DNA of 64,000 nucleotides from Cupriavidus metallidurans CH34 (GCF_000196015.1 NC_007974.2:1550001-1614000), one strand, 5' to 3'; counted from the first letter of the stretch, positions 42,549 through 51,996 are shown. Made by a program: numbers and translations. The notes: a model not told the origin generated them from the sequence alone.

Positions 42549-43256
42549 ATGGCAGACCTGTCCGCCTTCCCCATTACCAAGCGATGGCCGGCGCAACATC
42601 CGGATCGCCTGCAGTTGTACTCGCTGAATACCCCCAACGGCATCAAGGTATCGTTGATGCTCGAGGAAACCGGCCTCCCCTACGAACCGCATTTGGTCCG
42701 CTTCGACAAGAACGACCAGATGACGCCGGAATTCCTGTCACTGAATCCGAACAACAAGATTCCGGCCATCCTCGACCCCAATGGCCCCGGTGGCAAGCCG
42801 CTGGCACTGTGGGAATCGGGCGCGATCCTGCTCTACCTGGCCGAAAAGACCGGCAAGTTCATGTCCGCCGATCCGGCCCTGCGCTACGAGACGATCCAGT
42901 GGGTCATGTTCCAGATGGGCGGCATTGGCCCGATGTTCGGACAGGTTGGCTTCTTCAACCGGTTCGCCGGCAAGGACTTCGAGGACAAGCGTCCGCGTGA
43001 CCGCTATGTCAGCGAATCGCGCCGCCTGCTGAACGTGCTGAACGAACGCCTGAAGGGGCGCCAATGGATCATGGGCGACGACTACACGATCGCCGACATG
43101 GCCACCTTCCCGTGGATCCGCAACCTGCTGGGCTTCTACGAAGCCGGCGATCTGGTCGGCATTCAGGACTTCCCCGAAGTCACGCGCGTGCTCGGTGCGT
43201 TCGTGGCCCGCCCGGCCGTGCAACGCGCGGTCAATATCCCGAAGCGCCCTGAATGA
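42549..43256 (+). CDS. Glutathione S-transferase (Ure2/YghU-like)
   Basis: A 235-residue GST. The N-terminal thioredoxin-like domain has LYSLNTPNGIKVSLMLEE with an Asn-Thr-Pro-Asn active-site loop typical of the Nu/YghU class. The NPNNKIPAILD and ESGAILLYLAE motifs bind glutathione, and the C-terminal helical domain has MGDDYTIADMATFPW. These enzymes reduce disulfides or organic hydroperoxides. GAGGATCTC upstream serves as ribosome site. Confidence 0.92.
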   Translation: MADLSAFPITKRWPAQHPDRLQLYSLNTPNGIKVSLMLEETGLPYEPHLVRFDKNDQMTPEFLSLNPNNKIPAILDPNGPGGKPLALWESGAILLYLAEKTGKFMSADPALRYETIQWVMFQMGGIGPMFGQVGFFNRFAGKDFEDKRPRDRYVSESRRLLNVLNERLKGRQWIMGDDYTIADMATFPWIRNLLGFYEAGDLVGIQDFPEVTRVLGAFVARPAVQRAVNIPKRPE

Positions 43257-43294
43257 TCCGGACTCATGCCGGATAAGGCGAATTACGTGGCGTA

Positions 43295-44128
43295 TTACGC
43301 GGCGTAGCCCAGCAACGCGCTGATCGCCGCGGCTTCTTCGCGCACGGCGCGGCCGACTGGTCCGTCGATCGAAGGATCGAACCCACCGGTCGCGCCCAGC
43401 GCCGTCAGCACCGCGCATACACGGCCCGTGTAGTCGCGCACCGGCGCCGCCACGGCGCTGATGCCCTTCAGGTTCGTATCACGCACCGATGCGCAGTCTT
43501 GTGCGCGAACGGGCTCGCGCAACTTGCCGAGCGGATCGACAGCATCGAGCAGCGCCCTTCGGTCAGGCGGCAGCATCTCCAGTTCCTCCTGCGCCAGTGC
43601 CTCCACGCTGGATTCATCGAGCAGTCCCAGAAACACGCGTCCGGTGGCCGAAGACAGCAATGGCATCACCGAACCGACGCGCGCGTTCACCGTGACCGGC
43701 AAACCCGGTTCCTCAATGCGTACGATGGTCGCCCCGCGGGTTCCCATCACCGCGACGAAGCAGGTCACTTCCAGCCGCTCGCGCAGGCGGATCAGGGCGG
43801 CTTCCGACAGCCGCAGCGGATCGGCCTGCCGCATCGCGGCCAGCCCGATCTGCAGCGCTTCGATCCCGAGGTGGTACTGCTGCGTGCCTGCCTCCTGCGC
43901 CACAAACCCTTCCTCCATCAGGCTCACCAGATATCGGTGCACTTTGGCCGGACTTTCGTCGAGCTGCGCGGCGATGGCCGTCAGGCTGGCGCGGCCGCCC
44001 AGACGGGCCAACCCCTTGAGCACGGCCATGCCGGTCTCGGCAGCCTGCACGCGCTGGCGTCGCGCTCGCGGGCGCGGTGCGGGGGTGGATTCGGCAGGTA
44101 TGGCGGGCATGGCGGGTGTCCTTGGCAT
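43295..44128 (-). CDS. IclR-family regulator
   Basis: A 277-residue IclR regulator. A proline/arginine-rich N-terminus precedes the HTH (GRASLTAIAAQLDESPAKVHRYLVSLMEEG). The effector domain has the VTVNARVGSVMPLLSSATGRVFLG region. It is divergent from a Bug receptor and the P450 fusion and should control them. The ATG at 44128 is used; a second ATG six codons in is possible. Confidence 0.9.
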   Translation of the reverse strand: MPRTPAMPAIPAESTPAPRPRARRQRVQAAETGMAVLKGLARLGGRASLTAIAAQLDESPAKVHRYLVSLMEEGFVAQEAGTQQYHLGIEALQIGLAAMRQADPLRLSEAALIRLRERLEVTCFVAVMGTRGATIVRIEEPGLPVTVNARVGSVMPLLSSATGRVFLGLLDESSVEALAQEELEMLPPDRRALLDAVDPLGKLREPVRAQDCASVRDTNLKGISAVAAPVRDYTGRVCAVLTALGATGGFDPSIDGPVGRAVREEAAAISALLGYAA

Positions 44129-44155
44129 GGCGTCTGCGGTTAACCCTCATTCAAT

Positions 44156-44186
44156 GATTACGCAATGCGTATATGATTTACGCAAA
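44156..44186. promoter_or_regulatory. Candidate IclR operator
   Basis: The perfect palindrome TACGCAATGCGTA at 44159-44171 overlaps a direct repeat: GATTACGCAA at 44156 and GATTTACGCAAA at 44175, spaced about two helical turns. It is between the divergent IclR and Bug receptor genes. Confidence 0.5.
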
Positions 44187-44229
44187 ACAGGCCAAATACC
44201 ATCCGGCCAAATACCAAGGAGACAACCTG

Positions 44230-45222
44230 ATGCGCCCCTCTCAGCCTGCAGCGCTGTTCGCTGCATCCATTGTGTCTGTGACGTCCATGGCATTTGCCGC
44301 CAGCGCGGCACATGCCGCCGATAGCTATCCGACCAAGCCGATCCGCTGGATCGTGCCGTATGCAGCCGGTGGGGGTTCGGATTTCCTGGCACGCACGATC
44401 GGACAGGGGTTGTCGGCAAAGATCGGCCAGCCGGTGGTGGTGGACAACAAGCCCGGCGGCAACACGGCGATCGGCGCATCGGAAACCGCACGTTCGCCCG
44501 CTGACGGCTACACGGTGCTCTCCGCCGACAACGGCACGCTGGTATTCAACCCCGTGCTGTACAAGACGCTGTCCTATAACCCTACCCGCGACCTCGCGCC
44601 GGTGACGCTGATTGGCCGCTTCCCGATGATCCTGGTGGTGGGACCGGGTAGCACCGCGAAGACAGCGCAGGAATTCATCGCACAGGTCAAGGCCGCGCCC
44701 GGTGGCATCAACTATGGTTCCGCCGGCGCGGGCAGCCCTCACCATCTGGCGATGGAACTGCTCAAGGTGGAAGCGCACCTGACGATGACACACGCGCCCT
44801 ATCGCGGCGCCGGCCCCGCTCTCTCCGACGTGGCCGCGGGCCAGATTCCCGCGATGATGGTCGACTTCGCCGCCGGCGCGGGCTTCATCAAGGGTGGCAA
44901 GGTACGCCCGCTGGCCGTGGCGAATCCCACCCGTCTGGCGCAACTGCCTGACGTGCCGACGTTCGCGGAACTTGGCTACAAGAATGTGGAGGCCGCCGCG
45001 CTGGTCGGGATGGTCGTGCCAGCCGGCACGCCGCCCGATGTGATTGCCACGCTGAACAAGCAGGTGGTGGCATCGATCAAGGACCCCGCCATCAACAAGA
45101 AGCTGGTGGATTTCGGCGTGGAGCCGGTAGGCAATTCCCCCACGCAATACAGCGACCTGCTGCGTGCCGAGAGCACGCGCTGGACCAAGCTGATTCACGA
45201 TCTGAAGATCACGTTGGACTAA
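44230..45222 (+). CDS. Bug-family tripartite tricarboxylate transporter receptor
   Basis: A 330-residue periplasmic binding protein with a Sec signal peptide ending AAHA. The Bug signatures are YPTKPIRWIVPYAAGGGSD near the N-terminus and YGSAGAGSPHHLAMELLK in the middle, and DVPTFAELGYK. Such receptors bind carboxylates or aromatic acids. No TctA/TctB membrane genes are in view, a common situation for Bug receptors. The downstream P450 suggests the ligand may be a P450 substrate or product. Confidence 0.92.
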   Translation: MRPSQPAALFAASIVSVTSMAFAASAAHAADSYPTKPIRWIVPYAAGGGSDFLARTIGQGLSAKIGQPVVVDNKPGGNTAIGASETARSPADGYTVLSADNGTLVFNPVLYKTLSYNPTRDLAPVTLIGRFPMILVVGPGSTAKTAQEFIAQVKAAPGGINYGSAGAGSPHHLAMELLKVEAHLTMTHAPYRGAGPALSDVAAGQIPAMMVDFAAGAGFIKGGKVRPLAVANPTRLAQLPDVPTFAELGYKNVEAAALVGMVVPAGTPPDVIATLNKQVVASIKDPAINKKLVDFGVEPVGNSPTQYSDLLRAESTRWTKLIHDLKITLD

Positions 45223-45253
45223 TCTCGTTGGACTAATCTCGCTGGACTGAACC
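45212..45253 (+). repeat. Three tandem 14-base units before the P450 gene
   Basis: CGTTGGACTAATCT occurs twice exactly (45212-45225, 45226-45239) and a third time as CGCTGGACTGAACC (45240-45253). The first copy includes the receptor's stop codon and the last ends at the P450 ATG. The units replace a normal ribosome site. Confidence 0.75.
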
Positions 45254-47596
45254 ATGCCGCAGACGAACGCACCCGCCAGCAGTGGAAGCTGCCCGATCGA
45301 CCACAGCGCCTTGCGCGCGCCCAACGGTTGCCCGATCAGCCACCAGGCGGCGGCGTTCGATCCCTTCGAGGACGGCTATCAGCAGGACCCGCCCGAGTAC
45401 GTGCGTTGGTCGCGCGCGCAGGAGCCGGTGTTCTACAGTCCGAAGCTCGGCTACTGGGTGGTGACGCGCTACGACGACATCAAGGCGATCTTTCGCGACA
45501 ACATCACCTTCAGCCCGTCAATTGCGCTCGAGAAGATCACGCCCACGGGTGAGGCGGCCAATGCGGTGCTGGCCTCGTACGGCTACGCGATGAATCGCAC
45601 GCTCGTCAACGAAGACGAGCCCGCGCACATGCCGCGCCGCCGCGCGTTGATGGAGCCGTTCACGCCCGCCGAACTGGCCCATCACGAACCGATGGTGCGC
45701 AAGCTCACACGCGAATACGTCGACCGTTTCATCGACACCGGCCGCGCGGATCTGGTGGACGAGATGCTCTGGGAGGTACCGCTGACGGTGGCGCTGCATT
45801 TCCTCGGCGTGCCCGAGGAAGACATGGACCTGTTACGCCAGTACTCGATCGCCCATACGGTCAATACATGGGGCCGCCCGAAGCCCGAGGAGCAGGTGGC
45901 CGTGGCCCACGCTGTGGGCAACTTCTGGCAACTGGCCGGCCGCATTCTCGACAAGATGCGCGAAGATCCGTCCGGCCCGGGCTGGATGCAGTACGGCCTG
46001 CGCAAGCAGCGCGAGTTGCCCGAGGTGGTCACCGATTCGTACCTGCACTCGATGATGATGGCCGGCATCGTGGCCGCGCACGAGACCACGGCCAATGCAT
46101 CGGCCAACGCGATCAAGCTGCTGCTGCAACATCCCGATGTCTGGCGGGAGATCTGCGAAGACCCGGCATTGATTCCAAACGCGGTGGAAGAATGCCTGCG
46201 GCACAACGGCTCGGTGGCCGCCTGGCGGCGCCTTGTCACGCGCGACACCGAAGTGGGCGGCATGTCGCTCGCGGCTGGCAGCAAATTGCTGATCGTCACG
46301 TCGTCGGCCAACCACGACGAACATCATTTCGCCGATGCCGATCTGTTCGACATCCATCGTGACAATGCCAGCGACCAGCTTACGTTCGGCTACGGCTCGC
46401 ACCAGTGCATGGGAAAAAACCTCGCGCGCATGGAGATGCAGATCTTCCTGGAGGAACTGACCAGCCGGCTGCCCCATATGCGTCTGGCCGGGCAGCGCTT
46501 CACCTACGTGCCGAACACCTCGTTCCGTGGCCCGGAGCATCTCTGGGTCGAATGGGACCCGGCACGCAACCCCGAACGGACCGATCCGACGGTGCTGGCG
46601 CCACGTGACGCGGTCCGCATCGGCGAACCGACTGGCGGCACCACCGGCCGCACGCTCATTGTCGAGCGCGTCGAGACGGCCGCGCAGGGTGTGTCGCGGA
46701 TCCGCCTGGTTTCGCCCGATGGTCGCGCACTACCGCGCTGGTCGCCGGGCTCGCATATCGACATCGAATGCGGCCACACCGGCATCTCGCGCCAGTATTC
46801 GCTGTGCGGCGACCCCGCCGATACCAGCGCCTTCGAGATCGCGGTGCTGCGCGAGCCCGAAAGCCGTGGTGGATCGGCGTGGATTCATGCCAGCCTGCGC
46901 GCAGGCGACAAGCTCAAGGTGCGCGGCCCGCGCAATCACTTCCGGCTCGACGAGACCTGCCGTCGCGCGATCTTCATCGCCGGTGGCATTGGCGTGACTC
47001 CGGTCAGCGCCATGGCAAGGCGTGCGAAAGAACTGGGCGTCGACTACACCTTCCACTATTGCGGCCGCAGCCGTGCCTCCATGGCGATGATCGATGAACT
47101 GCGCGCCCTGCATGGTGATCGCGTGCGGATTCATGCCGCGGATGAAGGCCAGCGCGCCGATCTCGCGCAAGTGCTCGGCGCACCCGATGCGAACACGCAG
47201 ATCTACGCTTGTGGACCGGCCCGGATGATCGAGGCGCTGGAAGCCCTGTGCGCGACATGGCCCGAGGATTCGCTGCGCGTCGAACACTTCAGTTCGAAAC
47301 TTGGAACGCTCGATCCCTCCAGGGAACAGCCGTTTGCGGTCGAACTGAAGGACTCGGGGCTGACGCTTGAAGTTCCTCCGGACCAGACGCTGCTCGCCAC
47401 CCTGCGCGCCGCGAACATCGACGTGCAAAGCGATTGCGAGGAAGGCCTGTGTGGATCGTGTGAAGTGCGCGTGCTGGCCGGCGAGATCGACCACCGCGAC
47501 GTCGTGCTGACGCGCGGCGAGCGTGATGCGAACAACCGGATGATGGCCTGCTGCTCGCGAGCGGCGAAGGGCGGAAAGATCGTGCTGGGGCTGTAA
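45254..47596 (+). CDS. Self-sufficient cytochrome P450 fused to FMN/2Fe-2S reductase (CYP116B type)
   Basis: A 780-residue natural fusion. Residues 1 to about 440 are a P450 with the oxygen-activating AAHETTANA in helix I and haem cysteine Cys385 in FGYGSHQCMGKN. A linker leads to an FMN-binding reductase domain (ISRQYSLCG, then GGIGVTPVSAMA for NAD(P)H). A C-terminal plant-type ferredoxin holds CEEGLCGSCEVR (first Cys at 728) and a final C in MACCSR. This is the phthalate-dioxygenase-reductase-type layout of CYP116B enzymes, which hydroxylate or dealkylate aromatic and herbicide-like substrates with NADPH alone. The N-terminus carries paired CPI motifs (GSCPIDH, GCPISHQ). It is cotranscribed with the Bug receptor. 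Confidence 0.96.
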   Translation: MPQTNAPASSGSCPIDHSALRAPNGCPISHQAAAFDPFEDGYQQDPPEYVRWSRAQEPVFYSPKLGYWVVTRYDDIKAIFRDNITFSPSIALEKITPTGEAANAVLASYGYAMNRTLVNEDEPAHMPRRRALMEPFTPAELAHHEPMVRKLTREYVDRFIDTGRADLVDEMLWEVPLTVALHFLGVPEEDMDLLRQYSIAHTVNTWGRPKPEEQVAVAHAVGNFWQLAGRILDKMREDPSGPGWMQYGLRKQRELPEVVTDSYLHSMMMAGIVAAHETTANASANAIKLLLQHPDVWREICEDPALIPNAVEECLRHNGSVAAWRRLVTRDTEVGGMSLAAGSKLLIVTSSANHDEHHFADADLFDIHRDNASDQLTFGYGSHQCMGKNLARMEMQIFLEELTSRLPHMRLAGQRFTYVPNTSFRGPEHLWVEWDPARNPERTDPTVLAPRDAVRIGEPTGGTTGRTLIVERVETAAQGVSRIRLVSPDGRALPRWSPGSHIDIECGHTGISRQYSLCGDPADTSAFEIAVLREPESRGGSAWIHASLRAGDKLKVRGPRNHFRLDETCRRAIFIAGGIGVTPVSAMARRAKELGVDYTFHYCGRSRASMAMIDELRALHGDRVRIHAADEGQRADLAQVLGAPDANTQIYACGPARMIEALEALCATWPEDSLRVEHFSSKLGTLDPSREQPFAVELKDSGLTLEVPPDQTLLATLRAANIDVQSDCEEGLCGSCEVRVLAGEIDHRDVVLTRGERDANNRMMACCSRAAKGGKIVLGL

Positions 47597-47610
47597 GCCG
47601 GCGCGAGGGC

Positions 47611-47637
47611 TTGATGCGCCAGCCCGTGGCGCATCAA
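47611..47637. terminator. Bidirectional hairpin between the P450 and cheV
   Basis: TTGATGCGCCA pairs perfectly with TGGCGCATCAA around GCCCG, flanked by a second GCCGG/CCGGC pair. It lies between convergent genes; there is no long T tract on either side. Confidence 0.55.
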
Positions 47638-47664
47638 CCGGCAACAACGCCACTCAGCACGGCA

Positions 47665-48627
47665 TCACGGATGCCGTGCGAGTACACCCCGAATCGTATC
47701 GGCCAAATCTTTCGCCAGGAACTTCGACACGTACGCATCGGCGCCAACCTTGCGCACGTGCTCCTCGCTGGCCTCGCCCGAGAGCGATGAGTGGATCACC
47801 ACCGGCAGCGACTTCAGCCGGGCGTCGGCCTTGATCTTGCGCGTCAGGGTGAAGCCATCCATCTCCGGCATTTCCAGATCGGTCAGCACCAGCGCGATCT
47901 CGTCGCGGACCGTGGCGCCCTTGCTGGCGGTCAGGTCGGCGATCTCGCCGAGCATGTCCCAGGCTTCCTGACCGGACTTGGTCATCACGACTTGCACGCC
48001 CATTGCCTTGAGGCCGTTTTCGATCAGACCACGCGCCAGCGCGGAGTCGTCCGCGCAGAGAATCTTGCTGCCGGGGCGGATCGACAACGCTGGGCCGACG
48101 GTCGACGGATCCACGTCCGGCTGGCGCGAAGGCAACACGTCGCGCAGGATCTGCTCGACATCCAGCACCTGCACCAGCCGCGGATTCTCGCCACCCGCAT
48201 CGAGCTTGGCGATGCTGGTCACCAGCCCACCCTTCACGCTGGTCTCGGCGGAGATCACCTGGTTCCAGTCCAGGCGGACGATTTCCTCGACCGCTTCCAC
48301 CGCGAAGCCCTGCGTGGACCGCGCGTATTCGGTCACGAGCATGATGTTCAGGCCCGACTTCGGATTGCATTCCAGCAGGCGCGGCAGGTCGATGACCGGA
48401 ATCACCTGCCCACGGATATCGGCCATGCCCAGGATCGACGGTTCCGCGCCGACCACGCTGGTCACCGGCGGCATCACCAGAATTTCACGGACCTTGAACA
48501 CATTGATGCCGAACAGTTCGGACTGCCCGGTGTGTGCCGCATCACCCAGTCGGAACAACAGCAACTCAAACTGGTTGTTGTTGGTCAGGTTGGTGCGCTC
48601 GTCGATGTCTCTCATCGCGCTGGTCAT
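47665..48627 (-). CDS. cheV: CheV chemotaxis coupling/receiver protein
   Basis: A 320-residue CheW-CheY fusion. Residues about 15-165 form the CheW coupling domain (FKVREILV, MADIRGQVIPVIDL). Residues about 185-320 form a response-regulator receiver with acidic DD in CADDSALARG, the phospho-Asp in LVLTDLEMPEMDGF, Ser in HSSLSG and Lys in YVSKFLAKDL. It links chemoreceptors to CheA and is itself phosphorylated in adaptation. No other chemotaxis genes are nearby. Confidence 0.95.
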   Translation of the reverse strand: MTSAMRDIDERTNLTNNNQFELLLFRLGDAAHTGQSELFGINVFKVREILVMPPVTSVVGAEPSILGMADIRGQVIPVIDLPRLLECNPKSGLNIMLVTEYARSTQGFAVEAVEEIVRLDWNQVISAETSVKGGLVTSIAKLDAGGENPRLVQVLDVEQILRDVLPSRQPDVDPSTVGPALSIRPGSKILCADDSALARGLIENGLKAMGVQVVMTKSGQEAWDMLGEIADLTASKGATVRDEIALVLTDLEMPEMDGFTLTRKIKADARLKSLPVVIHSSLSGEASEEHVRKVGADAYVSKFLAKDLADTIRGVLARHP

Positions 48628-48889
48628 GCTCTAGCTCCGCTGGATGGGGTGAATACGGGTATTGCCGAGGAACTAACGGCCGGGAGGCTTCAACCTTTAG
48701 CCTCCGGCACGACCCGCGACGCAGTGCCCGCGCTCGAATGACGTACCAGTGACGCGTCCATGGCGCACTTGTGACGCATACCGCTCCCCGAACGCCGTCG
48801 CACGCGCACCAAGGGAAATCCCTGAGCCTCGCAATGCACTGCAAACCCGGGGTTATTCAGCCCCCGGCATGTTCCGCATGTTCCCTCGA

Positions 48890-49119
48890 TGATGAAGACA
48901 ACGTCACGCTCGCCTACCTTTGAGCCTCGCCGGATCCCGCCCATCAGAGGTGGCTGACCGGCCCCGGCCCTAGGGCCGGACACCGAGGAAAGAGCGACCG
49001 CACCCCTTGCCCGATGCCCACGGGACCTCCGCCCTCACACCCGGAACCATGTGAGACGAGGCTGACGCCCGATCCGTACGCGGACGCGCGCAGCGCCCCC
49101 TGCAAGGAGACACAACATC
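48890..49119 (+). other. Long GC-rich leader before the purine permease, possible structured RNA
   Basis: This part of the 492-base gap (48628-49119) contains several pairing segments: the perfect palindrome CCGGCCCTAGGGCCGG (48964-48979), a GAGGAAAG stretch (48985), and CTCACA/TGTGAG arms (49034-49054) before a ribosome site AAGGAG. No known aptamer core was recognised. The first part, 48628-48889, shows the cheV upstream region and nothing else I can name. Confidence 0.3.
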
Positions 49120-50502
49120 ATGATCGAACAGCCCTATCCGTCCGTCGCGGACACGGATGCCGCGCCCCCCACTGCCCAAGGCAAAATCGACCAGTACTTC
49201 CAGATCAGCGCGCGCGGCAGCACGCAGCGCCGCGAGGTCGTCGCCGGCATCACCACCTTCATGGCGATGGTGTATGCCGTTTTCGTCGTGCCTGGGATGC
49301 TCGGCAAGGCCGGCTTCGATACCAGCGCGGTATTTGTCGCCGTCTGCCTTACCACCGCCTTCGGCTCGCTACTGATGGGCCTCTGGGCCAAGCTGCCGAT
49401 TGCCATTGGTTGCGCGATCTCGCTGACCGCATTCATGGCCTTTGGCCTGGTGCTGGGCCAGCACCTGTCCCCCGCCGTGGCGCTGGGCGCCGTGTTCCTG
49501 ATGGGCGTGGTCTTCACCGCGATCTCGGTGACCGGCGTGCGCACCTGGATCCTGCGCAACCTGCCCGCAGGCGTGGCACACGGCGCCGGCATCGGTATCG
49601 GCCTGTTCCTGCTGCTGATCGCTTCAAACGAAGTCGGCCTCGTCATCAAGAACCCCGGACCCGGACTGCCCGTCTCGCTCGGCAATATCACCGCCTTCCC
49701 GGTGATGATGTCGATCCTCGGACTGGCCGCGATCTTCGGCCTTGAGCGTCGCCGCGTGCCGGGTGGCATCCTGCTGGTGATCGTGGCGATCTCGGCGCTC
49801 GGCCTTGTTTTCGATCCATCGGTCAAGTTCACCGGCATCTTCGCGCTGCCGACGCTCTCCGCGCCGGGTCACACCTCGCTGATTGGCGCCATGGATATTC
49901 GCGGCGCGCTGTCCGCCGCGGTGCTGCCGAGTGTGCTGGCACTGGTGATGACCGCCGTCTTCGACGCCACCGGCACGATCCGCGCGGTGGCCGGTCAGGC
50001 CAACCAGCTCGACGCCACGGGCCGCATCCACAACGGTGGCCGCGCCCTGACCGCCGACTCCGTGAGCTCGATCTTCTCGGCCTTCTTCGGCGGCGCCCCG
50101 GCTGCGGCCTATATCGAATCGACCGTCGGCGTGGCCGCGGGCGCCCGCACCGGCCTGGCTGCCGTGACCGTCGGCGCGCTGTTCCTGGCCGTGATGTTCT
50201 TCTCGCCGCTGGCTGGGCTGGTGCCGTCGTACGCCACCGCTCCCGCGCTGATGTACGTGGGTCTGCTGATGCTGTCGAGCGTGTCGCGCCTGCACATGGA
50301 TGACCTGGTCGACGCGCTCTCGGGCCTGGTCTGCGCCGTGTTCATCGTGCTGACCTGCAACATCGTCACCGGCATCATGCTCGGCTTCTGCACGCTGGTG
50401 ATCGGCCGCATCGTCTCGGGCGAATGGCGCAAGCTCAATATCGGCACGGTCGCGATTGCCGTCGCGCTGGCCGCGTTCTATGCAGGTGGCTGGGCGATCT
50501 GA
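49120..50502 (+). CDS. NCS2-family purine permease (guanine/hypoxanthine or adenine, AzgA-like)
   Basis: A 460-residue carrier of about twelve to fourteen helices from the AzgA/GhxP branch of NCS2. Landmarks are [20 protein letters not shown], the [15 protein letters not shown] signature and [22 protein letters not shown]. It probably imports hypoxanthine, guanine or adenine with protons. AAGGAG precedes the ATG. A very strong terminator follows. Confidence 0.92.
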   Translation: MIEQPYPSVADTDAAPPTAQGKIDQYFQISARGSTQRREVVAGITTFMAMVYAVFVVPGMLGKAGFDTSAVFVAVCLTTAFGSLLMGLWAKLPIAIGCAISLTAFMAFGLVLGQHLSPAVALGAVFLMGVVFTAISVTGVRTWILRNLPAGVAHGAGIGIGLFLLLIASNEVGLVIKNPGPGLPVSLGNITAFPVMMSILGLAAIFGLERRRVPGGILLVIVAISALGLVFDPSVKFTGIFALPTLSAPGHTSLIGAMDIRGALSAAVLPSVLALVMTAVFDATGTIRAVAGQANQLDATGRIHNGGRALTADSVSSIFSAFFGGAPAAAYIESTVGVAAGARTGLAAVTVGALFLAVMFFSPLAGLVPSYATAPALMYVGLLMLSSVSRLHMDDLVDALSGLVCAVFIVLTCNIVTGIMLGFCTLVIGRIVSGEWRKLNIGTVAIAVALAAFYAGGWAI

Positions 50503-50560
50503 TCGCACCCATCACCGAGAATCTTGTCTCCTCCACCTGGGATGACCGGTGGATTTGCCA

Positions 50561-50600
50561 GCCTCCGGGGACTTTCCCCCCGGAGGCTTTTTTCTTCCTC
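50561..50600 (+). terminator. Rho-independent terminator after the purine permease
   Basis: GCCTCCGGGG pairs perfectly with CCCCGGAGGC across a 7-base loop, followed by a TTTTTTCTTCCTC tail. Confidence 0.92.
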
Positions 50601-51063
50601 TCGTTCTCCGGTTAGTTATTGTCGGCACTGTATCGGCAAGCTCCGAAGAATCGATGCAGCGTCATTCAAAAACCCGACAGAAATATCATCGGCGCCATTC
50701 GCCGACCACGATGACTCGTCAATCGTGGATTGAAATCCGGGTGACTCAACCTCCCTCAGCCGCTTATCCAGATTGCCCGGATACAGCGCCATAAAATCCC
50801 GGGTGGCTATCTTGCCGCGTTTTGGTTAGGATGCCGGTCGGCGCCGATGGCTATCCGCCTCCGCCGCAGCGCGCAACCCAATCACAATAATGGGCGGACT
50901 TGCCTGCGCCATATGTCTAATAGACGCGATGCAAAGCGAATTTTTCGTTCGCAAATTAGCGTTTGACCCGTGCTTTTTCAGATATTTTTTGTAATATTTT
51001 TGTTGTGCGGGTGCGTTGCGATGTCCTGTAACATTCCGCCACAAATCTATCGGGGATCCAAAA
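50601..51063. other. AT-rich non-coding region upstream of the H-NS gene
   Basis: No convincing gene was found. The part 50935-51010 is far richer in A and T than the rest of the window, with runs such as TATTTTTTGTAATATTTTTG. Such DNA is a typical self-binding region of H-NS proteins and probably holds the promoter of the next gene, but no -35/-10 pair with correct spacing stands out. A small palindrome TCAATCGTGGATTGA lies at 50719-50733. Confidence 0.4.
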
Positions 51064-51378
51064 ATGCCGACCTACAAGCAGTTGCTAGCGGAAAAAGAAG
51101 CACTCGAAGCCAAGCTCAATGAAGTTCGTGCCAATGAAGTGGCTGGCGTGATCGAGCAAATTCGCCAATTGATGGCCGATTATGATTTGACCGTCGAGGA
51201 CATCGCACCCAAGCGCCGTCGCGGTCGTCCGGCCAGCGGCGCCACCGTGGCACGCAAGACGTCGTCCCTGCCGCCGAAGTACCTTGACCCGAAAACCGGC
51301 AAAACCTGGTCAGGCCGTGGCCGCGCGCCGGCATGGCTCGGCAAGCGCCCCGAGCGCTTCCTGATCGAACAGGCGTAA
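51064..51378 (+). CDS. H-NS family nucleoid-associated protein
   Basis: A 104-residue H-NS-like protein. A coiled-coil dimerisation segment (about residues 5-45, LLAEKEALEAKLNEVRANE) is followed by a basic linker (KRRRGRPASG) and the C-terminal DNA-binding domain with YLDPKTGKTWSGRGRAPAWL. The RGRP element is an added minor-groove hook. It silences AT-rich DNA, and the AT-rich stretch before its own gene suggests autorepression. Confidence 0.94.
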   Translation: MPTYKQLLAEKEALEAKLNEVRANEVAGVIEQIRQLMADYDLTVEDIAPKRRRGRPASGATVARKTSSLPPKYLDPKTGKTWSGRGRAPAWLGKRPERFLIEQA

Positions 51379-51419
51379 GAGAGTTCAGCGGGCAGTCCGG
51401 CAAACGCCGGGCTGCCGCA

Positions 51420-51445
51420 CGAGGCGCGCCGCTCAGCGCGCCTCG
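51420..51445. terminator. Hairpin between H-NS gene and convergent lipoprotein gene
   Basis: CGAGGCGCGC pairs perfectly with GCGCGCCTCG around a 6-base loop. It includes the end of the convergent lipoprotein gene. Without a T tract its terminator role is tentative. Confidence 0.4.
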
Positions 51446-51996
51446 CAAAGATATTCGCTACGCAACGCCCGGAATCCGAGTTGCGTTGGCTCGGGCGCAA
51501 CGTTTGCACCCCCATCCCCCCTTGGCTCCAGTCGGAGCACCCGCGCCGAGCAATGCTGCGCGGTCTCATCCCTCGTGTACCGGATCTCGTACTGCGCGCC
51601 CGTTCGCGGGATGAACGACACCCCCGCCGCGCAACGAACCTCCTCGGCCGGTGGCGCAGCCGTCGACGTCACGGCCACGTAAATCCGCTTATCCACCGCT
51701 ACCTTCCGCTCGCGCGTTCGTGACGGCGGTTCCGGGGAGCTTCCGACCATATCCGGCTCTCTGTCGCGCCCCATCGCGGCCAGTTGCTTTCCGGTTCCCG
51801 CCAGCACAAGCGGCCACGGCGCCTTGGGACAGCTTGCGGGGTCCAACACGCTGAAGGTCGTACGGTCGTCGGTGCTGGTCGTCACCCGCACCATCGCGTA
51901 AGGCGCGTCGGACGGTACCCGATAATGGCTCACGCAACCGCCCAGCACGAGAGCGCAGGGGATACAGAGCACGGCAGCGGACCGGTTCAGGCGCAT
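51433..51996 (-). CDS. Hypothetical lipoprotein
   Basis: A 187-residue predicted lipoprotein with signal MRLNRSAAVLCIPCALVLGG and lipobox LGGC (Cys at about 21). The mature part has three further cysteines and no domain I recognise. The ATG at 51996 is chosen because the longer upstream frame only adds non-conserved sequence before the signal peptide. It is convergent with the H-NS gene. Confidence 0.7.
   Translation of the reverse strand: MRLNRSAAVLCIPCALVLGGCVSHYRVPSDAPYAMVRVTTSTDDRTTFSVLDPASCPKAPWPLVLAGTGKQLAAMGRDREPDMVGSSPEPPSRTRERKVAVDKRIYVAVTSTAAPPAEEVRCAAGVSFIPRTGAQYEIRYTRDETAQHCSARVLRLEPRGDGGANVAPEPTQLGFRALRSEYLCEAR

Noticed and set aside
48964..49054. Known purine riboswitch or RNase P-like RNA (GAGGAAAG) upstream of the purine permease
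   Set aside because: The three-way-junction core of purine riboswitches is not present, and the conserved neighbours of the RNase P GAGGAAAG element are missing. It is kept only as a possible structured leader.
50555..50794. Possible 80-codon gene between the purine permease and H-NS
   Set aside because: The frame starts inside the terminator stem, has poor codon usage for this genome and no ribosome site.
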